From Lachnospiraceae bacterium (GTDB lineage: Bacteria; Bacillota; Clostridia; Lachnospirales; Lachnospiraceae), in NCBI GenBank assembly GCA_015057505.1, contig SVEG01000013.1, positions 19,009 to 83,008 of the forward strand: a DNA stretch of 64,000 nucleotides. The letters run 5' to 3'. A program made the position numbers and the translations under genes. This document shows, piece after piece, positions 27,294 through 36,322 of the stretch; the first letter of the stretch is position 1; each line of letters opens with the position of its first letter. The notes beneath the pieces are model-generated. The model worked only from the letters and a program-made list of their open reading frames with translations, did not search any database and was not told where the DNA came from.

Positions 27294-27295
27294 TT

Positions 27296-27330
27296 AAGAG
27301 ACTGCTAAATGCAGTCTCTTTCTTCTTTTG
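27296..27330 (+). terminator. Intrinsic terminator after the LCP pair
   Basis: AAGAGACTGC / GCAGTCTCTT arms with loop TAAAT, followed by a T-rich tail (TCTTCTTTT). Confidence 0.85.
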
Positions 27331-27374
27331 AAGGTTTGTAAGGCATATAATTTCTAAAAACGGTACATGGTTTT

Positions 27375-28259
27375 ATGAAAAGAAAAAAAACGGGATATCT
27401 TATTGTAGTGTGCTTTGCGGCGTGGTGTATTGTGATGCTTCAATGGAATGTGCTCGAGAGAGCAAGTGACAAAAGTGTTGATAAGGGTATAAGGGAACTT
27501 ACAGAAACGGCTGGATTCAGGAAGTTGGATATAAGTGCAAATATATTAAATAAAATAGCAGAGTATGCAAATTTCTATAGCTTGGATTTATCGGAGGTTC
27601 TTTCGTATTATATGATTGAAAATAATTTTGAATTGTCTGGGGGAAATATAAAATTATATGATGTTGCTTCATTCTTAGAAAAATTGGCAAAACTGAAAGG
27701 AGATAGGCAAAAAGATTTTGAAAGTGTGAAGGAAGCGTATGCGGCGATTTTTAATGATGTAAAGTATTTTCCTATACCCGCAAGTTCTACGGAATATCCT
27801 ATAGAAGTCAGTTTTGCTGATGGATGGGGGAGCAAGCGGTGTTATGAGGATGAAACACATTTGCATGAAGGTACGGATATTATGACAAATCATATGCGGG
27901 GATATGTCCCTGTTGTCAGTATGACTGATGGAGTGGTTGAAAATATCGGTTGGCTTGAGCTTGGAGGTTATCGCATAGGAATACGCAGTAAAAGCGGAGG
28001 GTATTTTTATTATGCACATCTGTATAGATATTCAAAAGATTTTAATGTAGGGGATGCTGTTAGGGCAGGAGAACTTTTAGGGTTTATGGGGGATTCCGGT
28101 TATGGTAAAGCAGAAGGTACGGTAGGGAAGTTTGCGGTACACTTGCATTTGGGTATATATATTAAAACAAAAAACCATAAAGAGGTTTCGATTAATCCTT
28201 ATGCGGTGCTTATGTTTTTTGATGAAAAGCGTATCTTATATAATGTACAGGGAGAATGA
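27375..28259 (+). CDS. Membrane-anchored M23 family metallopeptidase
   Basis: 294 residues: an N-terminal hydrophobic segment (~7-25) acting as signal or anchor, a helical middle part, and a LytM/M23 domain from ~150. Zinc motifs are 'HLHEGTDIM' (H-x3-D) and 'AVHLHLGIYI' (H-x-H). It should cut peptide cross-links in peptidoglycan. The layout, with a small helical domain before the peptidase, is like sporulation or cell-wall remodelling enzymes such as the SpoIIQ/SpoIIIAH-type partners, but this is only a resemblance. No strong ribosome site is visible. Confidence 0.85.
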   Translation: MKRKKTGYLIVVCFAAWCIVMLQWNVLERASDKSVDKGIRELTETAGFRKLDISANILNKIAEYANFYSLDLSEVLSYYMIENNFELSGGNIKLYDVASFLEKLAKLKGDRQKDFESVKEAYAAIFNDVKYFPIPASSTEYPIEVSFADGWGSKRCYEDETHLHEGTDIMTNHMRGYVPVVSMTDGVVENIGWLELGGYRIGIRSKSGGYFYYAHLYRYSKDFNVGDAVRAGELLGFMGDSGYGKAEGTVGKFAVHLHLGIYIKTKNHKEVSINPYAVLMFFDEKRILYNVQGE

Positions 28260-28299
28260 AAAAATGCGGCAAAATGAATCGGGGTGAAGAAAAAGCGGG

Positions 28300-28328
28300 T
28301 TGCAACAAATAGCAATCTGTGCTATCAT
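28300..28328 (+). promoter_or_regulatory. Promoter of the TPR protein-nfnAB-sirtuin group
   Basis: TTGCAA (28300-28305), 17-base spacer, TATCAT (28323-28328), upstream of a strong GGAGGAGAGGGAG ribosome site. Confidence 0.6.
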
Positions 28329-28376
28329 TTATAAGGTCAAGAATCCGGTTCCGCGATGGAGGAGAGGGAGAATAAT

Positions 28377-29696
28377 ATGTCTAAGACAAGTTCAGATAGT
28401 AATAATGCGAGACTTAAACGCAAAAGAAAACAAAAAATAAAGAGGAGAATCCAGCTTGTACTGCTCTTTTTGATTCTTATTTTGACTGCGACAGGAATTT
28501 GGGGCGTTATTCGTTTTGTATCAGAATATAATGACAAGAATACTTTTGAATATCAGTACAGTGAAGCTGTTCGTTATTTTGAGTCGGGTTCATATGATAA
28601 GGCACTTACGCATCTTAATAAGGCACTTGGTATGGATGATATAGAGGATTCGGATAAAAAGGAAGCAATAGAAAAGAAGTATCTTATTTTGCTTGCAAAG
28701 AAGGACTACGATGAAGCGATTAATATAATGCTTCAGATGATTGAAGAAGAAGCTACCAAGGAGCGCTATTATGATCTTATGGAATTATACTCTTTAACCG
28801 GTAAGTATGACCAGGTGGATGCACTTGCAAATAAATTGGCAGGTACAGAGTTTAATGATATTTATGCAGAATATATGATAGGCAATATTTCAATAAGTCT
28901 TGAGGGCGGAGCTTATGAAGAAAAGTTAAAAATTGAAATGGAGTCGAGTAAGGCAGATCTTATTATTCATTATACGTTGGATGGTTCGGTACCTACCTTG
29001 GCAAGTAATATATATATGGAGCCATTTGAGTTTACTGAAGAAGGTTCTTATACTATAAGAGCAATAGGAATTAATTCAAACGGCATGCAGTGTGCGGAAG
29101 TGTGTGAAACGTATGTTATATCATTTCCGCGTCCTGATAAACCGCTTGTTACACCCGGTACAGGTGTTTATCATGATGAAATAATCATTAATGTTGCCGG
29201 TGTTTTGGAAGGTGTAAGTGTGTATTATACACTTGATGGAACAAGACCTACCGATAAGTCGATGGTATACGAAGAACCTATTGTTCTTCCTGCGGGTAAT
29301 TATATTTTTAATGCTATTGCAATTAACGAGAGTGGTATTGAAAGTGAACTTGTGTGGAGAATTTATGAGTATATGCCTGAGGCAGCATATTCATACGGTG
29401 CTGCGCTTATTAAAGTTAAGAATAACCTGATAAATAAGGGTATTATGCTTGATATGGAAGGTAATACCACGGAAGGAACATTGATTAAAGTTAATTTTTT
29501 GGATGTTGCTTTAGTGGATAATACAGATAAGAAGTATTATGTATTTCAGATAACTTCTGAGTATAATGGAATGAGTGAGACTTTAAGCGGTTATTATGCA
29601 GTATCAATTGATGATGGAACTTATTTGGAAGTAGATTTTGTAGATTTAAACAGGTATAAGCAGGAGAATAAAGATGTATCAGATAATCAAGGCTAA
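28377..29696 (+). CDS. Membrane-anchored TPR protein with chitobiase/beta-hexosaminidase C-terminal-like repeats
   Basis: 439 residues: a basic N-terminus, one membrane helix (~28-50), TPR-like helices at ~60-165 ('YSEAVRYFESGSYDKALTHL', 'LAKKDYDEAINIML'), then two repeats of the type 'YTLDGSVPT' and 'YYTLDGTRPTDKS' (~205 and ~285), as in CHB_HEX_C_1/FN3-like domains that often bind carbohydrate or act as spacers. The end is a beta-rich domain. It lies on the outside of the membrane by the positive-inside rule. Its last 23 bases overlap nfnA; the reason for that pairing is unclear. Confidence 0.75.
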   Translation: MSKTSSDSNNARLKRKRKQKIKRRIQLVLLFLILILTATGIWGVIRFVSEYNDKNTFEYQYSEAVRYFESGSYDKALTHLNKALGMDDIEDSDKKEAIEKKYLILLAKKDYDEAINIMLQMIEEEATKERYYDLMELYSLTGKYDQVDALANKLAGTEFNDIYAEYMIGNISISLEGGAYEEKLKIEMESSKADLIIHYTLDGSVPTLASNIYMEPFEFTEEGSYTIRAIGINSNGMQCAEVCETYVISFPRPDKPLVTPGTGVYHDEIIINVAGVLEGVSVYYTLDGTRPTDKSMVYEEPIVLPAGNYIFNAIAINESGIESELVWRIYEYMPEAAYSYGAALIKVKNNLINKGIMLDMEGNTTEGTLIKVNFLDVALVDNTDKKYYVFQITSEYNGMSETLSGYYAVSIDDGTYLEVDFVDLNRYKQENKDVSDNQG

Positions 29697-30561
29697 GAAA
29701 CTTGCCGAGAAGATATTTCTAATGGATATTAAGGCAGAGCGAGTGGCAAAGTCCTGTAAACCGGGACAGTTTGTTATTGTTAAGATAGATGAGAAGGGTG
29801 AGAGAATACCTCTTACGATTTGTGATTATAATCGCGAGGAGGGTACTGTTACCATAGTATTTCAGGTTATAGGTGCGTCTACGGAGCGTATGGCATTACT
29901 TGAAGAAGGCGACAGCTTTAGGGATTTTGTAGGACCTCTTGGTGTCCCTTCAGAGTTTATTAATGAGGATTTGAATGATCTTCACGGAAAGAAGATGCTT
30001 TTTGTTGCGGGAGGTGTTGGCGCTGCACCTGTATATCCGCAGGTAAAGTGGCTTAATGAACATGGGATTGATGCAGATGTTATTGTCGGAACCAAGACAA
30101 AAGATTTGCTTATTCTTGAAGATGAGATGCGTGCGGTTGCAGGCAATCTCTACATAACAACGGATGATGGTTCATATGAGAGAAAGGGTATGGTTACAGA
30201 GGTTGTTAAGGATCTTGTGCAGAATCAGGGTAAAGAGTATGATGTCTGTGTAGCTATCGGCCCGATGATTATGATGAAATTTGTATGCCTTCTTACAAAA
30301 GAACTCGGCATACATACTATCGTAAGTATGAACCCTATCATGGTTGACGGAACGGGTATGTGTGGTGCATGCCGTGTTACGGTTGGTGGTGAGGTTAAAT
30401 TTGCATGTGTTGACGGACCTGAATTTGATGGACATTTGATTAATTTTGATGAAGCCATGAAGCGTCAGCAGATGTATAAAACAGAAGAAGGCCGCGCTAT
30501 TTTGAAGCAGCAAGAGGGAGATACCCATAAAAACGGCGGATGTGGATGCGGAGGTAACTAA
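29674..30561 (+). CDS. nfnA: Sulfide/dihydroorotate dehydrogenase-like FAD/NAD-binding protein (NfnA type)
   Basis: 295 residues: FAD-binding beta barrel ('GERIPLTICDYN'), NAD-binding part ('LFVAGGVGAAPVYPQVKWL'), and a [2Fe-2S] cluster motif near the end ('GTGMCGACRVTVGGEVKFAC'). It matches the small subunit of NADH-dependent reduced ferredoxin:NADP oxidoreductase, a bifurcating enzyme that balances NADH, NADPH and ferredoxin in Clostridia. It ends in a Cys/Gly-rich tail. AGGAG stands before ATG 29674. The large subunit gene follows with a one-base gap. Confidence 0.88.
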   Translation: MYQIIKAKKLAEKIFLMDIKAERVAKSCKPGQFVIVKIDEKGERIPLTICDYNREEGTVTIVFQVIGASTERMALLEEGDSFRDFVGPLGVPSEFINEDLNDLHGKKMLFVAGGVGAAPVYPQVKWLNEHGIDADVIVGTKTKDLLILEDEMRAVAGNLYITTDDGSYERKGMVTEVVKDLVQNQGKEYDVCVAIGPMIMMKFVCLLTKELGIHTIVSMNPIMVDGTGMCGACRVTVGGEVKFACVDGPEFDGHLINFDEAMKRQQMYKTEEGRAILKQQEGDTHKNGGCGCGGN

Positions 30562-30562
30562 G

Positions 30563-31951
30563 GTGGATGTTTTAAAGAAGGTTCCTGTAAGAGAGCAGGA
30601 CCCTAAGGTACGTGCAACTAACTTTGAAGAAGTTTGTTTGGGATACAATGAGGAAGAAGCAAAAGCAGAGGCATCAAGATGCTTGAAGTGTAAAAATGCA
30701 CAGTGTATGAAAGGATGCCCTGTATCAATACATATTCCTGATTTTATAAAAGAAGTCGAAGAAGGTAATATTGCCAAAGCTTATGCAATTATTTCGGAGG
30801 ATTCGGCGCTTCCTGCAATCTGTGGTCGTGTGTGTCCTCAGGAGAGCCAGTGCGAAGGGAAGTGTGTACGCGGTATTAAGGGCGAGCCGATTTCAATTGG
30901 TAAGCTTGAGCGTTATGTTGCCGATTGGGCAAGAGAGAACGGTATTGTTCCGCAGAAACCGGATAAGACTAATGGTAAGAAAGTTGCTGTTATAGGTTCC
31001 GGTCCGGCGGGTCTTACATGTGCGGGAGAGCTTGCAAAGCTTGGTTATGAGGTGACGATTTTTGAAGCACTTCATGAGGCGGGCGGCGTACTTGTTTACG
31101 GTATTCCGGAGTTCCGTTTGCCTAAAGATAGTGTTGTTAAGAGCGAAGTGGAGAATCTTAAAAAACTTGGTGTTAAGATAGAGACAAATGTTGTTATCGG
31201 TAAGTCTGTTACGATTGATGAATTGTTTGAAGAAGAAGGCTTTGAGGCTGCATTTATCGGCTCGGGCGCAGGTCTTCCCAGGTTCATGGGAATTCCGGGA
31301 GAACAGGCTAACGGCGTATTTTCTGCCAATGAGTATCTCACCAGGAATAATCTTATGAAAGCATTTGATCCTGCTTCGGACACACCTATTGTCAGAGGTA
31401 AAAAGGTTGCTGTTGTAGGTGGTGGAAATGTTGCCATGGATGCGGCAAGAACAGCACTCAGACTCGGTGCAGAGGTTTACATTGTATACAGAAGAAGTGA
31501 GTCAGAGCTTCCGGCGAGGGCTGAAGAAGTTCATCACGCCAAAGAAGAGGGTATTATTTTCGAACTTCTTACCAATCCTACAGAGATTCTCGTAGATGAG
31601 AATGGCTGGGTAAAGGGAATGCGTTGCGTTCGCATGGAACTCGGAGAGCCTGACGCATCAGGAAGAAGAAGTCCGATAGAGATTCCGGGCTCTGAGTTCG
31701 AACTCGAACTTGATACTGTTATCATGTCACTCGGTACATCGCCTAATCCACTCATATCTTCTACAACCAAGGGGCTTGAAGTTAATAAGAGACGTTGTAT
31801 TGTTGCGGAAGAAGATACTGGCAAGACAACTAAGGAAGGTGTATATGCCGGCGGTGATGCCGTTACAGGTGCGGCTACGGTTATCCTTGCCATGGAAGCA
31901 GGCAAGAAGGCTGCCAAGGGTATACATGAGTATTTAAGTAACAAAGTGTGA
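30563..31951 (+). CDS. nfnB: NADPH-dependent glutamate synthase-like large subunit (NfnB type)
   Basis: About 462 residues. The N-terminal part binds two 4Fe-4S clusters ('CLKCKNAQCMKGCP', 'CGRVCPQESQCEGKCVRG'), followed by an FAD motif 'VAVIGSGPAGLTCAGELAKLGY' and a NADP motif 'VAVVGGGNVAMDAARTALRLGA'. The GTG at 30563 is chosen because the protein then begins MDVLKKVPVREQDP as in relatives, with GGAGG 9 bases before it; GTG 30542 would overlap nfnA. With NfnA it would form the NfnAB transhydrogenase rather than glutamate synthase, since no large GltB gene is near. Confidence 0.9.
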   Translation: MDVLKKVPVREQDPKVRATNFEEVCLGYNEEEAKAEASRCLKCKNAQCMKGCPVSIHIPDFIKEVEEGNIAKAYAIISEDSALPAICGRVCPQESQCEGKCVRGIKGEPISIGKLERYVADWARENGIVPQKPDKTNGKKVAVIGSGPAGLTCAGELAKLGYEVTIFEALHEAGGVLVYGIPEFRLPKDSVVKSEVENLKKLGVKIETNVVIGKSVTIDELFEEEGFEAAFIGSGAGLPRFMGIPGEQANGVFSANEYLTRNNLMKAFDPASDTPIVRGKKVAVVGGGNVAMDAARTALRLGAEVYIVYRRSESELPARAEEVHHAKEEGIIFELLTNPTEILVDENGWVKGMRCVRMELGEPDASGRRSPIEIPGSEFELELDTVIMSLGTSPNPLISSTTKGLEVNKRRCIVAEEDTGKTTKEGVYAGGDAVTGAATVILAMEAGKKAAKGIHEYLSNKV

Positions 31952-31955
31952 TTAT

Positions 31956-32711
31956 ATGGATAAAATAAACAGGTTTATAGAATATCTCAAAGAATCTGAA
32001 AATATAGTATTTTTTGGTGGGGCAGGCGTATCCACAGAAAGCGGTATACCGGATTTTAGAAGCAAAGACGGTTTATATAATCAACATGATGTAAGATTTG
32101 AGGAATATAATCCGGAGTATCTGCTCAGCAATGATTGCTTATTTAGAAAACCTGCGGTTTTTTATGAGTTTTACAGGCAGAAGATGGATACACGCGGTAT
32201 AGCACCGAATATAACGCATACGGTGCTTGCAAAGCTTGAAAAGGCGGGTAAGGTTAAGGCTGTTGTTACGCAGAATATAGATGGTCTTCATCAGCTTGCA
32301 GGAAGCAGGAATGTGTATGAATTACACGGTACAACATTGCGTAATTATTGTGCCGGATGCAAGGAGGTTTATCCGTTCGATTATATTTTCAAAAGTGATG
32401 AGCGTATTCCAAGGTGTACAAAGTGCAACGGTCAGATACGTCCGTATGTAACTTTATACGGAGAGCAGCTTCCGGGCGATGCAGTGGAAGGAGCAGTCAG
32501 ATGTATTGAAGAAGCGGACATGCTTATAATAGGAGGCACATCACTTACGGTTTATCCTGCTGCAGGATTTATAAGATATTTTGGCGGAAAGCATATTGTT
32601 GTAATAAATAGGGACGAGATTAAAGTTAATCTTGATGAAGAGAAGGATATTATGATTTTTGATTCTCTCGGTAATGTTTTTTCGCAGGTTGAAAAGGCAC
32701 TTGGGCTATAA
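31956..32711 (+). CDS. NAD-dependent protein deacylase, sirtuin family
   Basis: 251 residues. Sirtuin motifs: 'GAGVSTESGIPDFRSKDGLY' for NAD binding, 'TQNIDGLHQLAG', 'ELHGTTLRNYC' with the catalytic His, a four-Cys zinc site (Cys-x2-Cys ... 'PRCTKC'), and 'IIGGTSLTVYPAAGFI'. It removes acyl groups from lysines using NAD+, giving nicotinamide and O-acyl-ADP-ribose. It starts 5 bases after nfnB and may link NAD state to protein acylation; that link is inference from its position only. Confidence 0.95.
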   Translation: MDKINRFIEYLKESENIVFFGGAGVSTESGIPDFRSKDGLYNQHDVRFEEYNPEYLLSNDCLFRKPAVFYEFYRQKMDTRGIAPNITHTVLAKLEKAGKVKAVVTQNIDGLHQLAGSRNVYELHGTTLRNYCAGCKEVYPFDYIFKSDERIPRCTKCNGQIRPYVTLYGEQLPGDAVEGAVRCIEEADMLIIGGTSLTVYPAAGFIRYFGGKHIVVINRDEIKVNLDEEKDIMIFDSLGNVFSQVEKALGL

Positions 32712-32725
32712 AATGAATTAGAGTT

Positions 32726-32761
32726 AAAAGCTTCTTGGTTTTTATACCAAGGAGCTTTTTT
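32726..32761 (+). terminator. Intrinsic terminator after the sirtuin gene
   Basis: AAAAGCT-TCTTGGT pairs with ACCAAGGA-GCTTTT around a short T-rich loop, with T6 following. Confidence 0.85.
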
Positions 32762-32805
32762 GATGTTAGTATGAGATTTGTAAATAAATGTTTTGGCTTG
32801 TAATA

Positions 32806-32887
32806 TAACATTTTCAGAAAATGCAACCAAATATAACATTGATGTTGTTTTTGGTTTATTGACGTAACATTTTGTGCGAGTTATACT
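32806..32887 (+). promoter_or_regulatory. Promoter with three TAACATT repeats before the XRE-AbrB regulator
   Basis: Near-consensus promoter: TTGACG (32859-32864), 17 bases, TATACT (32882-32887). TAACATT occurs at 32806, 32834 and 32865, with steps of 28 and 31 bases; the third starts right after the -35 element. Two sit beside small palindromes (CATTTTCAGAAAATG; AACATTGATGTT). This suggests an operator, probably for self-regulation. Confidence 0.6.
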
Positions 32888-32908
32888 TTTTGTAAGAGGT
32901 GATAGTTT

Positions 32909-33307
32909 ATGGGAATTGCATTTAACAGATTTAAGATATTCCGCAAACAGAATAATTTAACGCAGGAGGATATTGCAGAGAAGCTGGGAGTTTCCAGACA
33001 GGCGGTAGCCAAATGGGAACGCGGTGAAACACAGCCGGATGTAGAGAGTTGTATTAAACTTGCGGACTTGTACGGAGTATCGCTTGATATGCTTGTAAGG
33101 GATATAAGCGATAAGCATGAGTATGAAGGCGACGGTAAGCATATTTTCGGCTTTTCCAGACTAAATAACAAGGGACAGATTACTTTGCCTGTAAAGTGCA
33201 GGGAGGTTTTTAAACTTAAACCGGGTGACAATATCCTGGTTCTCGGTGAAGAGGAAAAGGGTATTGCGCTTGTTAATTTGGGAAGCGGTCCGGAGATTTT
33301 TGATTAA
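32909..33307 (+). CDS. XRE-AbrB hybrid transcriptional regulator
   Basis: 132 residues with two DNA-binding parts. Residues ~5-62 are a Cro/C1-type helix-turn-helix ('LTQEDIAEKLGVSRQAVAKWERG'). Residues ~82-125 are a SpoVT/AbrB-type swapped-hairpin domain ('RLNNKGQITLPVKCREVFKL', 'GDNILVLGEEEKGIALV'). Such fusions are common in Clostridia, where they sit before an ABC exporter and control it. Here the exporter genes follow by 25 bases. RBS AAGAGGTGATAG. Confidence 0.92.
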   Translation: MGIAFNRFKIFRKQNNLTQEDIAEKLGVSRQAVAKWERGETQPDVESCIKLADLYGVSLDMLVRDISDKHEYEGDGKHIFGFSRLNNKGQITLPVKCREVFKLKPGDNILVLGEEEKGIALVNLGSGPEIFD

Positions 33308-33331
33308 ATTCAGTATAAGGGGCTGAGAATA

Positions 33332-34069
33332 GTGGTTGCGGTTGAAGCAAAAAATCTTACTAAAAAATATAAAACAAAAGTTGCTGTAGATGGGATAAAT
33401 CTTAAAGTGGAAAGTGGCGAGTTGTTTGCGCTCCTTGGAGTGAACGGGGCAGGAAAAACAACAACCATCAGAATGCTTTCGTGTTTGTCAACACCGACGG
33501 CCGGTGAGGCATTTATTAATGGTCATAATTGTGCCGACGAACCTTCTACAGTAAAAGAAGAAATAGGAATATCCACTCAGGATACGGCAGTTGCTGAGAA
33601 TCTTACAGTACGTGAAAATCTTGAATTTATTGCAAGGGTATATGGTTTTGATAAGGGGAAGCTTAAGTCACGCACGGACGAGATGATAAAACTTTTTAAG
33701 ATGGATGAAGTGGAAAACAGCCGTGCAAAGACTTTGTCGGGAGGATGGAAGCGTAAGCTGTCAATTGCCATGGCATTAATAAGTGAACCTAAGGTACTTT
33801 TCCTTGATGAGCCGACGCTTGGACTTGATGTGCTTGCACGCAGAGAGCTTTGGAGGGCCATAGAGGCACTTAAAGGCAAGATTACGATTATTCTTACGAC
33901 GCATTACATGGAAGAGGCAGAAACACTTTCCGACAGGATTGCAATCATGATTGACGGCAAGATTGCGACATGCGGCACACTTGCCGAGATTGAGGCACTT
34001 ACAGGAAAGACCGGGCTTGAGGATGCTTTTGTTGAAATTGCAGAAAGGAACGGTGAGTGTGGTGTATAA
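33332..34069 (+). CDS. ABC transporter ATP-binding protein (drug/daunorubicin-type exporter)
   Basis: 245 residues: Walker A 'LGVNGAGKTTTIRML', Q-loop in 'EEIGISTQDTAVAENLTVRENL', signature 'LSGGWKRKLSIAMAL', Walker B 'VLFLDEPTLGLDV' and switch 'TTHYMEEAETL'. The 'T(H/Q)Y-MEEAE' end is typical of CcmA/DrrA-type ATPases of ABC-2 exporters. Starts with GTG after AGGGGCTGAG. It overlaps the permease gene, so the two are made together; the exported compound is unknown. Confidence 0.92.
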   Translation: MVAVEAKNLTKKYKTKVAVDGINLKVESGELFALLGVNGAGKTTTIRMLSCLSTPTAGEAFINGHNCADEPSTVKEEIGISTQDTAVAENLTVRENLEFIARVYGFDKGKLKSRTDEMIKLFKMDEVENSRAKTLSGGWKRKLSIAMALISEPKVLFLDEPTLGLDVLARRELWRAIEALKGKITIILTTHYMEEAETLSDRIAIMIDGKIATCGTLAEIEALTGKTGLEDAFVEIAERNGECGV

Positions 34070-34832
34070 GGTAAAAGCTTTTGCGATAAGAAACGGCAAA
34101 GAGATTTTGCGTGATCCGTTAAGTTATATTTTTTGTTTGGGTTTTCCGCTTGTAATGCTTGTTATAATGACGCTTGTTAATGAGAGTATTCCGGCAGAAG
34201 CGGGAATGACTATTTTTAGAATTGACAATCTGGCGGGTGGTATCGCAGTGTTTGGGCAGACATTTATTATGCTTTTTACGGCGATAACGGTTGCGAAGGA
34301 CAGAGGCGGGGCATTTCTTGTGAGAATGTACGCCACACCGATGACTTCTATGGATTTTGTGCTTGGGTATATGTTCCCAATGCTTATTATTGCGATTGCG
34401 CAGAACATTATTACTTATGTGGCATCGCTTGTTATAGCGTTGGTTGTAGGCGTTGAGTTAAGTCTTCCGGGACTATTACTTTCTGTGGTTGCTTTGCTTC
34501 CGTCGGCAGTCATGTTTATTGGTTTCGGATTGCTTTTCGGAACTTTGTTTAATGAAAAGGCGGCACCGGGACTTTGTTCGATTATTATTTCGCTTGGATC
34601 GTTCCTTGGCGCGATATGGTTTGACGCGGAGAGCACAGGAGGAGTGCTTCTTAAGATTTGTAAATGTCTGCCGTTTTATTACTGTACGAAGTCGGCGAGA
34701 ATGTCGATGGCACTGGAGCTTGGGTTTGAAAAACTGTGGTTGCCGGTTATTGTGGTAGCGGCGTGTGCGGTGGTTGTGGCTACGGTATCGGCGGTAGTGT
34801 TTAGAGCGAAGATGAAGGCGGACTTAAGCTGA
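34059..34832 (+). CDS. ABC-2 type transporter permease
   Basis: About 257 residues with six hydrophobic segments, matching ABC-2 permeases: 'RNGKEILRDPLSYIFCLGFPLVML', a long second half with 'PSAVMFIGFGLLFGTLFNEKAAPG', and 'FYYCTKSARM'. It forms the membrane channel for the ATPase just upstream. GTG 34059 is the most likely start, 9 bases after AAAGGA; 34053 and 34062 are also in frame. The gene ends 5 bases before a palindromic element. Confidence 0.88.
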   Translation: MVYKVKAFAIRNGKEILRDPLSYIFCLGFPLVMLVIMTLVNESIPAEAGMTIFRIDNLAGGIAVFGQTFIMLFTAITVAKDRGGAFLVRMYATPMTSMDFVLGYMFPMLIIAIAQNIITYVASLVIALVVGVELSLPGLLLSVVALLPSAVMFIGFGLLFGTLFNEKAAPGLCSIIISLGSFLGAIWFDAESTGGVLLKICKCLPFYYCTKSARMSMALELGFEKLWLPVIVVAACAVVVATVSAVVFRAKMKADLS

Positions 34833-34836
34833 CAGA

Positions 34837-35021
34837 ATCGTTCAGAGCCAACACCTCGAAAACCTGGCGGTTTTCTCGTTGTGGCGTATCCGCCAAATAG
34901 AATAAAAGGAGCGTGTGATTAAGTGCAAGCACTTATCGCACGCTCTTTCATTCTTCTATGGGAAACTTTGTTTCCAAAAAGTTTGCTGTGCAAACTCTTT
35001 AAACCTTGGCTCTGAACGATT
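34837..35021. repeat. 185-bp palindromic element between convergent genes
   Basis: Perfect 16-bp outer arms, AATCGTTCAGAGCCAA (34837-34852) and TTGGCTCTGAACGATT (35006-35021), enclose several hairpins: GAAAACC/GGTTTTC near 34860, a GGCG/CGCC stem, a central 25-bp stem (34898-34958), GGAAAC/GTTTCC and GTTTGC/GCAAAC. The element fills nearly the whole gap between the permease and ychF, and its right arm overlaps the ychF stop codon. The inner 11 bases of the arms (GTTCAGAGCCA) recur at 62443. Confidence 0.85.
34898..34958. terminator. Central hairpin, likely terminator for both strands
   Basis: TAGAA...GAGCGTG...AAGTGC pairs with GCACTTATCGCACGCTC...TTCTA. The plus strand continues with TTTCATTCTTCT after the GC-rich stem and the minus strand with CCTTTTATTCT, so the hairpin could stop transcripts of both convergent genes. 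Confidence 0.6.
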
Positions 35022-36117
35022 ACACATTAAATCTAAACAAAATTACATCGCCGTCTTTTACAACGTATTCTTTTCCTTCAAGACCAACAAGTCCTTTGTC
35101 TTTTGCGGCGGAATAGGAGCCGCAGTCTAATAAATCCTGATAGTTAACAACCTCGGCACGAATGAAACCACGCTCGAAATCGCTGTGGATTTTACCTGCT
35201 GCCTGGGGAGCCTTAGTGCCTCTTGTGATTGTCCATGCACGTGTTTCCTGCTTGCCGGCTGTTAAGTAGCTGATAAGACCGAGTAAGTGGTAGCTTGCAC
35301 GGATAAGCTTCTCAAGACCTGATTCTTTAAGACCCAAATCCTCAAGGAACATAGCTTTCTCGTCATCATCGAGTTCTGCAATTTCCTGCTCAATCTGTGC
35401 ACAGATAACAAATACTTCACTGTTGCCTTCTGCGGCATATTCGCGAACCTTGGCAACATGTGCATTACCTGCCGCATCATCAGCAAGGTCATCCTCGCAT
35501 ACATTGGCAGCATAGATAACAGGCTTGTATGTGAGAAGATTATAGGAATCAAGCCATGCCTGTTCGTCTTCATCATCTGTCTCAAAGCCTTTGGCGAGCT
35601 TGCCATCTTCAAGGTGAGCTTTGAGTCTCTCAAGTAATGCAAGTTCTTTGGCAAGAGCCTTATCATTCTTTGCACCCTTTGAGGTCTTTGCAATTCTTCT
35701 TTCCAAAATCTCAACGTCTGAGAAAATGAGCTCAAGATTGATTGTCTCGATATCACGGAGCGGATTGATGCTTCCGTCAACATGAATAATATTGGTGTCT
35801 TCAAAACAACGCACAACGTGTACGATGGCGTCAACCTCACGGATGTGGGAGAGGAACTGGTTGCCGAGACCTTCGCCCTTGGATGCGCCCTTTACAAGGC
35901 CTGCAATATCAACAAACTCGATTACTGCGGGAGTGATTTTGTCAGAGTCGTATAAATCTGCAAGAAGCTTTAAACGTGCATCCGGCACTGTAACGATACC
36001 TACGTTGGGGTCTATTGTACAAAACGGATAGTTGGCGGATTCTGCACCTGCTTTTGTAAGTGAATTGAAAAGTGTGCTTTTCCCGACATTGGGTAAACCT
36101 ACGATACCTAATTTCAT
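35020..36117 (-). CDS. ychF: Redox-regulated/ribosome-binding ATPase YchF
   Basis: 365 residues, an Obg-family P-loop protein that prefers ATP. Motifs: '[20 protein letters not shown]' at the start, '[20 protein letters not shown]' (G3), 'NVCEDDL' in place of NKxD, as in all YchF, and a TGS domain at the end with '[16 protein letters not shown]', '[14 protein letters not shown]' and the final '[12 protein letters not shown]'. It binds ribosomes and is linked to stress responses. It stands alone on the minus strand, with its own promoter. Confidence 0.98.
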   Translation of the reverse strand: MKLGIVGLPNVGKSTLFNSLTKAGAESANYPFCTIDPNVGIVTVPDARLKLLADLYDSDKITPAVIEFVDIAGLVKGASKGEGLGNQFLSHIREVDAIVHVVRCFEDTNIIHVDGSINPLRDIETINLELIFSDVEILERRIAKTSKGAKNDKALAKELALLERLKAHLEDGKLAKGFETDDEDEQAWLDSYNLLTYKPVIYAANVCEDDLADDAAGNAHVAKVREYAAEGNSEVFVICAQIEQEIAELDDDEKAMFLEDLGLKESGLEKLIRASYHLLGLISYLTAGKQETRAWTITRGTKAPQAAGKIHSDFERGFIRAEVVNYQDLLDCGSYSAAKDKGLVGLEGKEYVVKDGDVILFRFNV

Positions 36118-36194
36118 TGTATTTTCCTTCCTTATGTGTTCTTTAATTTGTCTAAGTAATTGTCTGTGGGTTATATGCCCGAACTCATTTTAAC

Positions 36195-36223
36195 ATTCTA
36201 GCATATTTTATCGCAAGTCACAA
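36195..36223 (-). promoter_or_regulatory. Promoter of ychF
   Basis: On the minus strand TTGTGA (36223-36218), 17 bases, TAGAAT (36200-36195), giving a leader of about 70 bases with AAGGAAGG before the ATG. Confidence 0.65.
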
Positions 36224-36322
36224 GCTAAAAAATACCCGGAAATATTATAGTTCTTAATACCTAAAAGAAAAATACCAAAACATGAAAATAAAGCTTGTTT
36301 TTTTATATGAAATGCTGTAATA

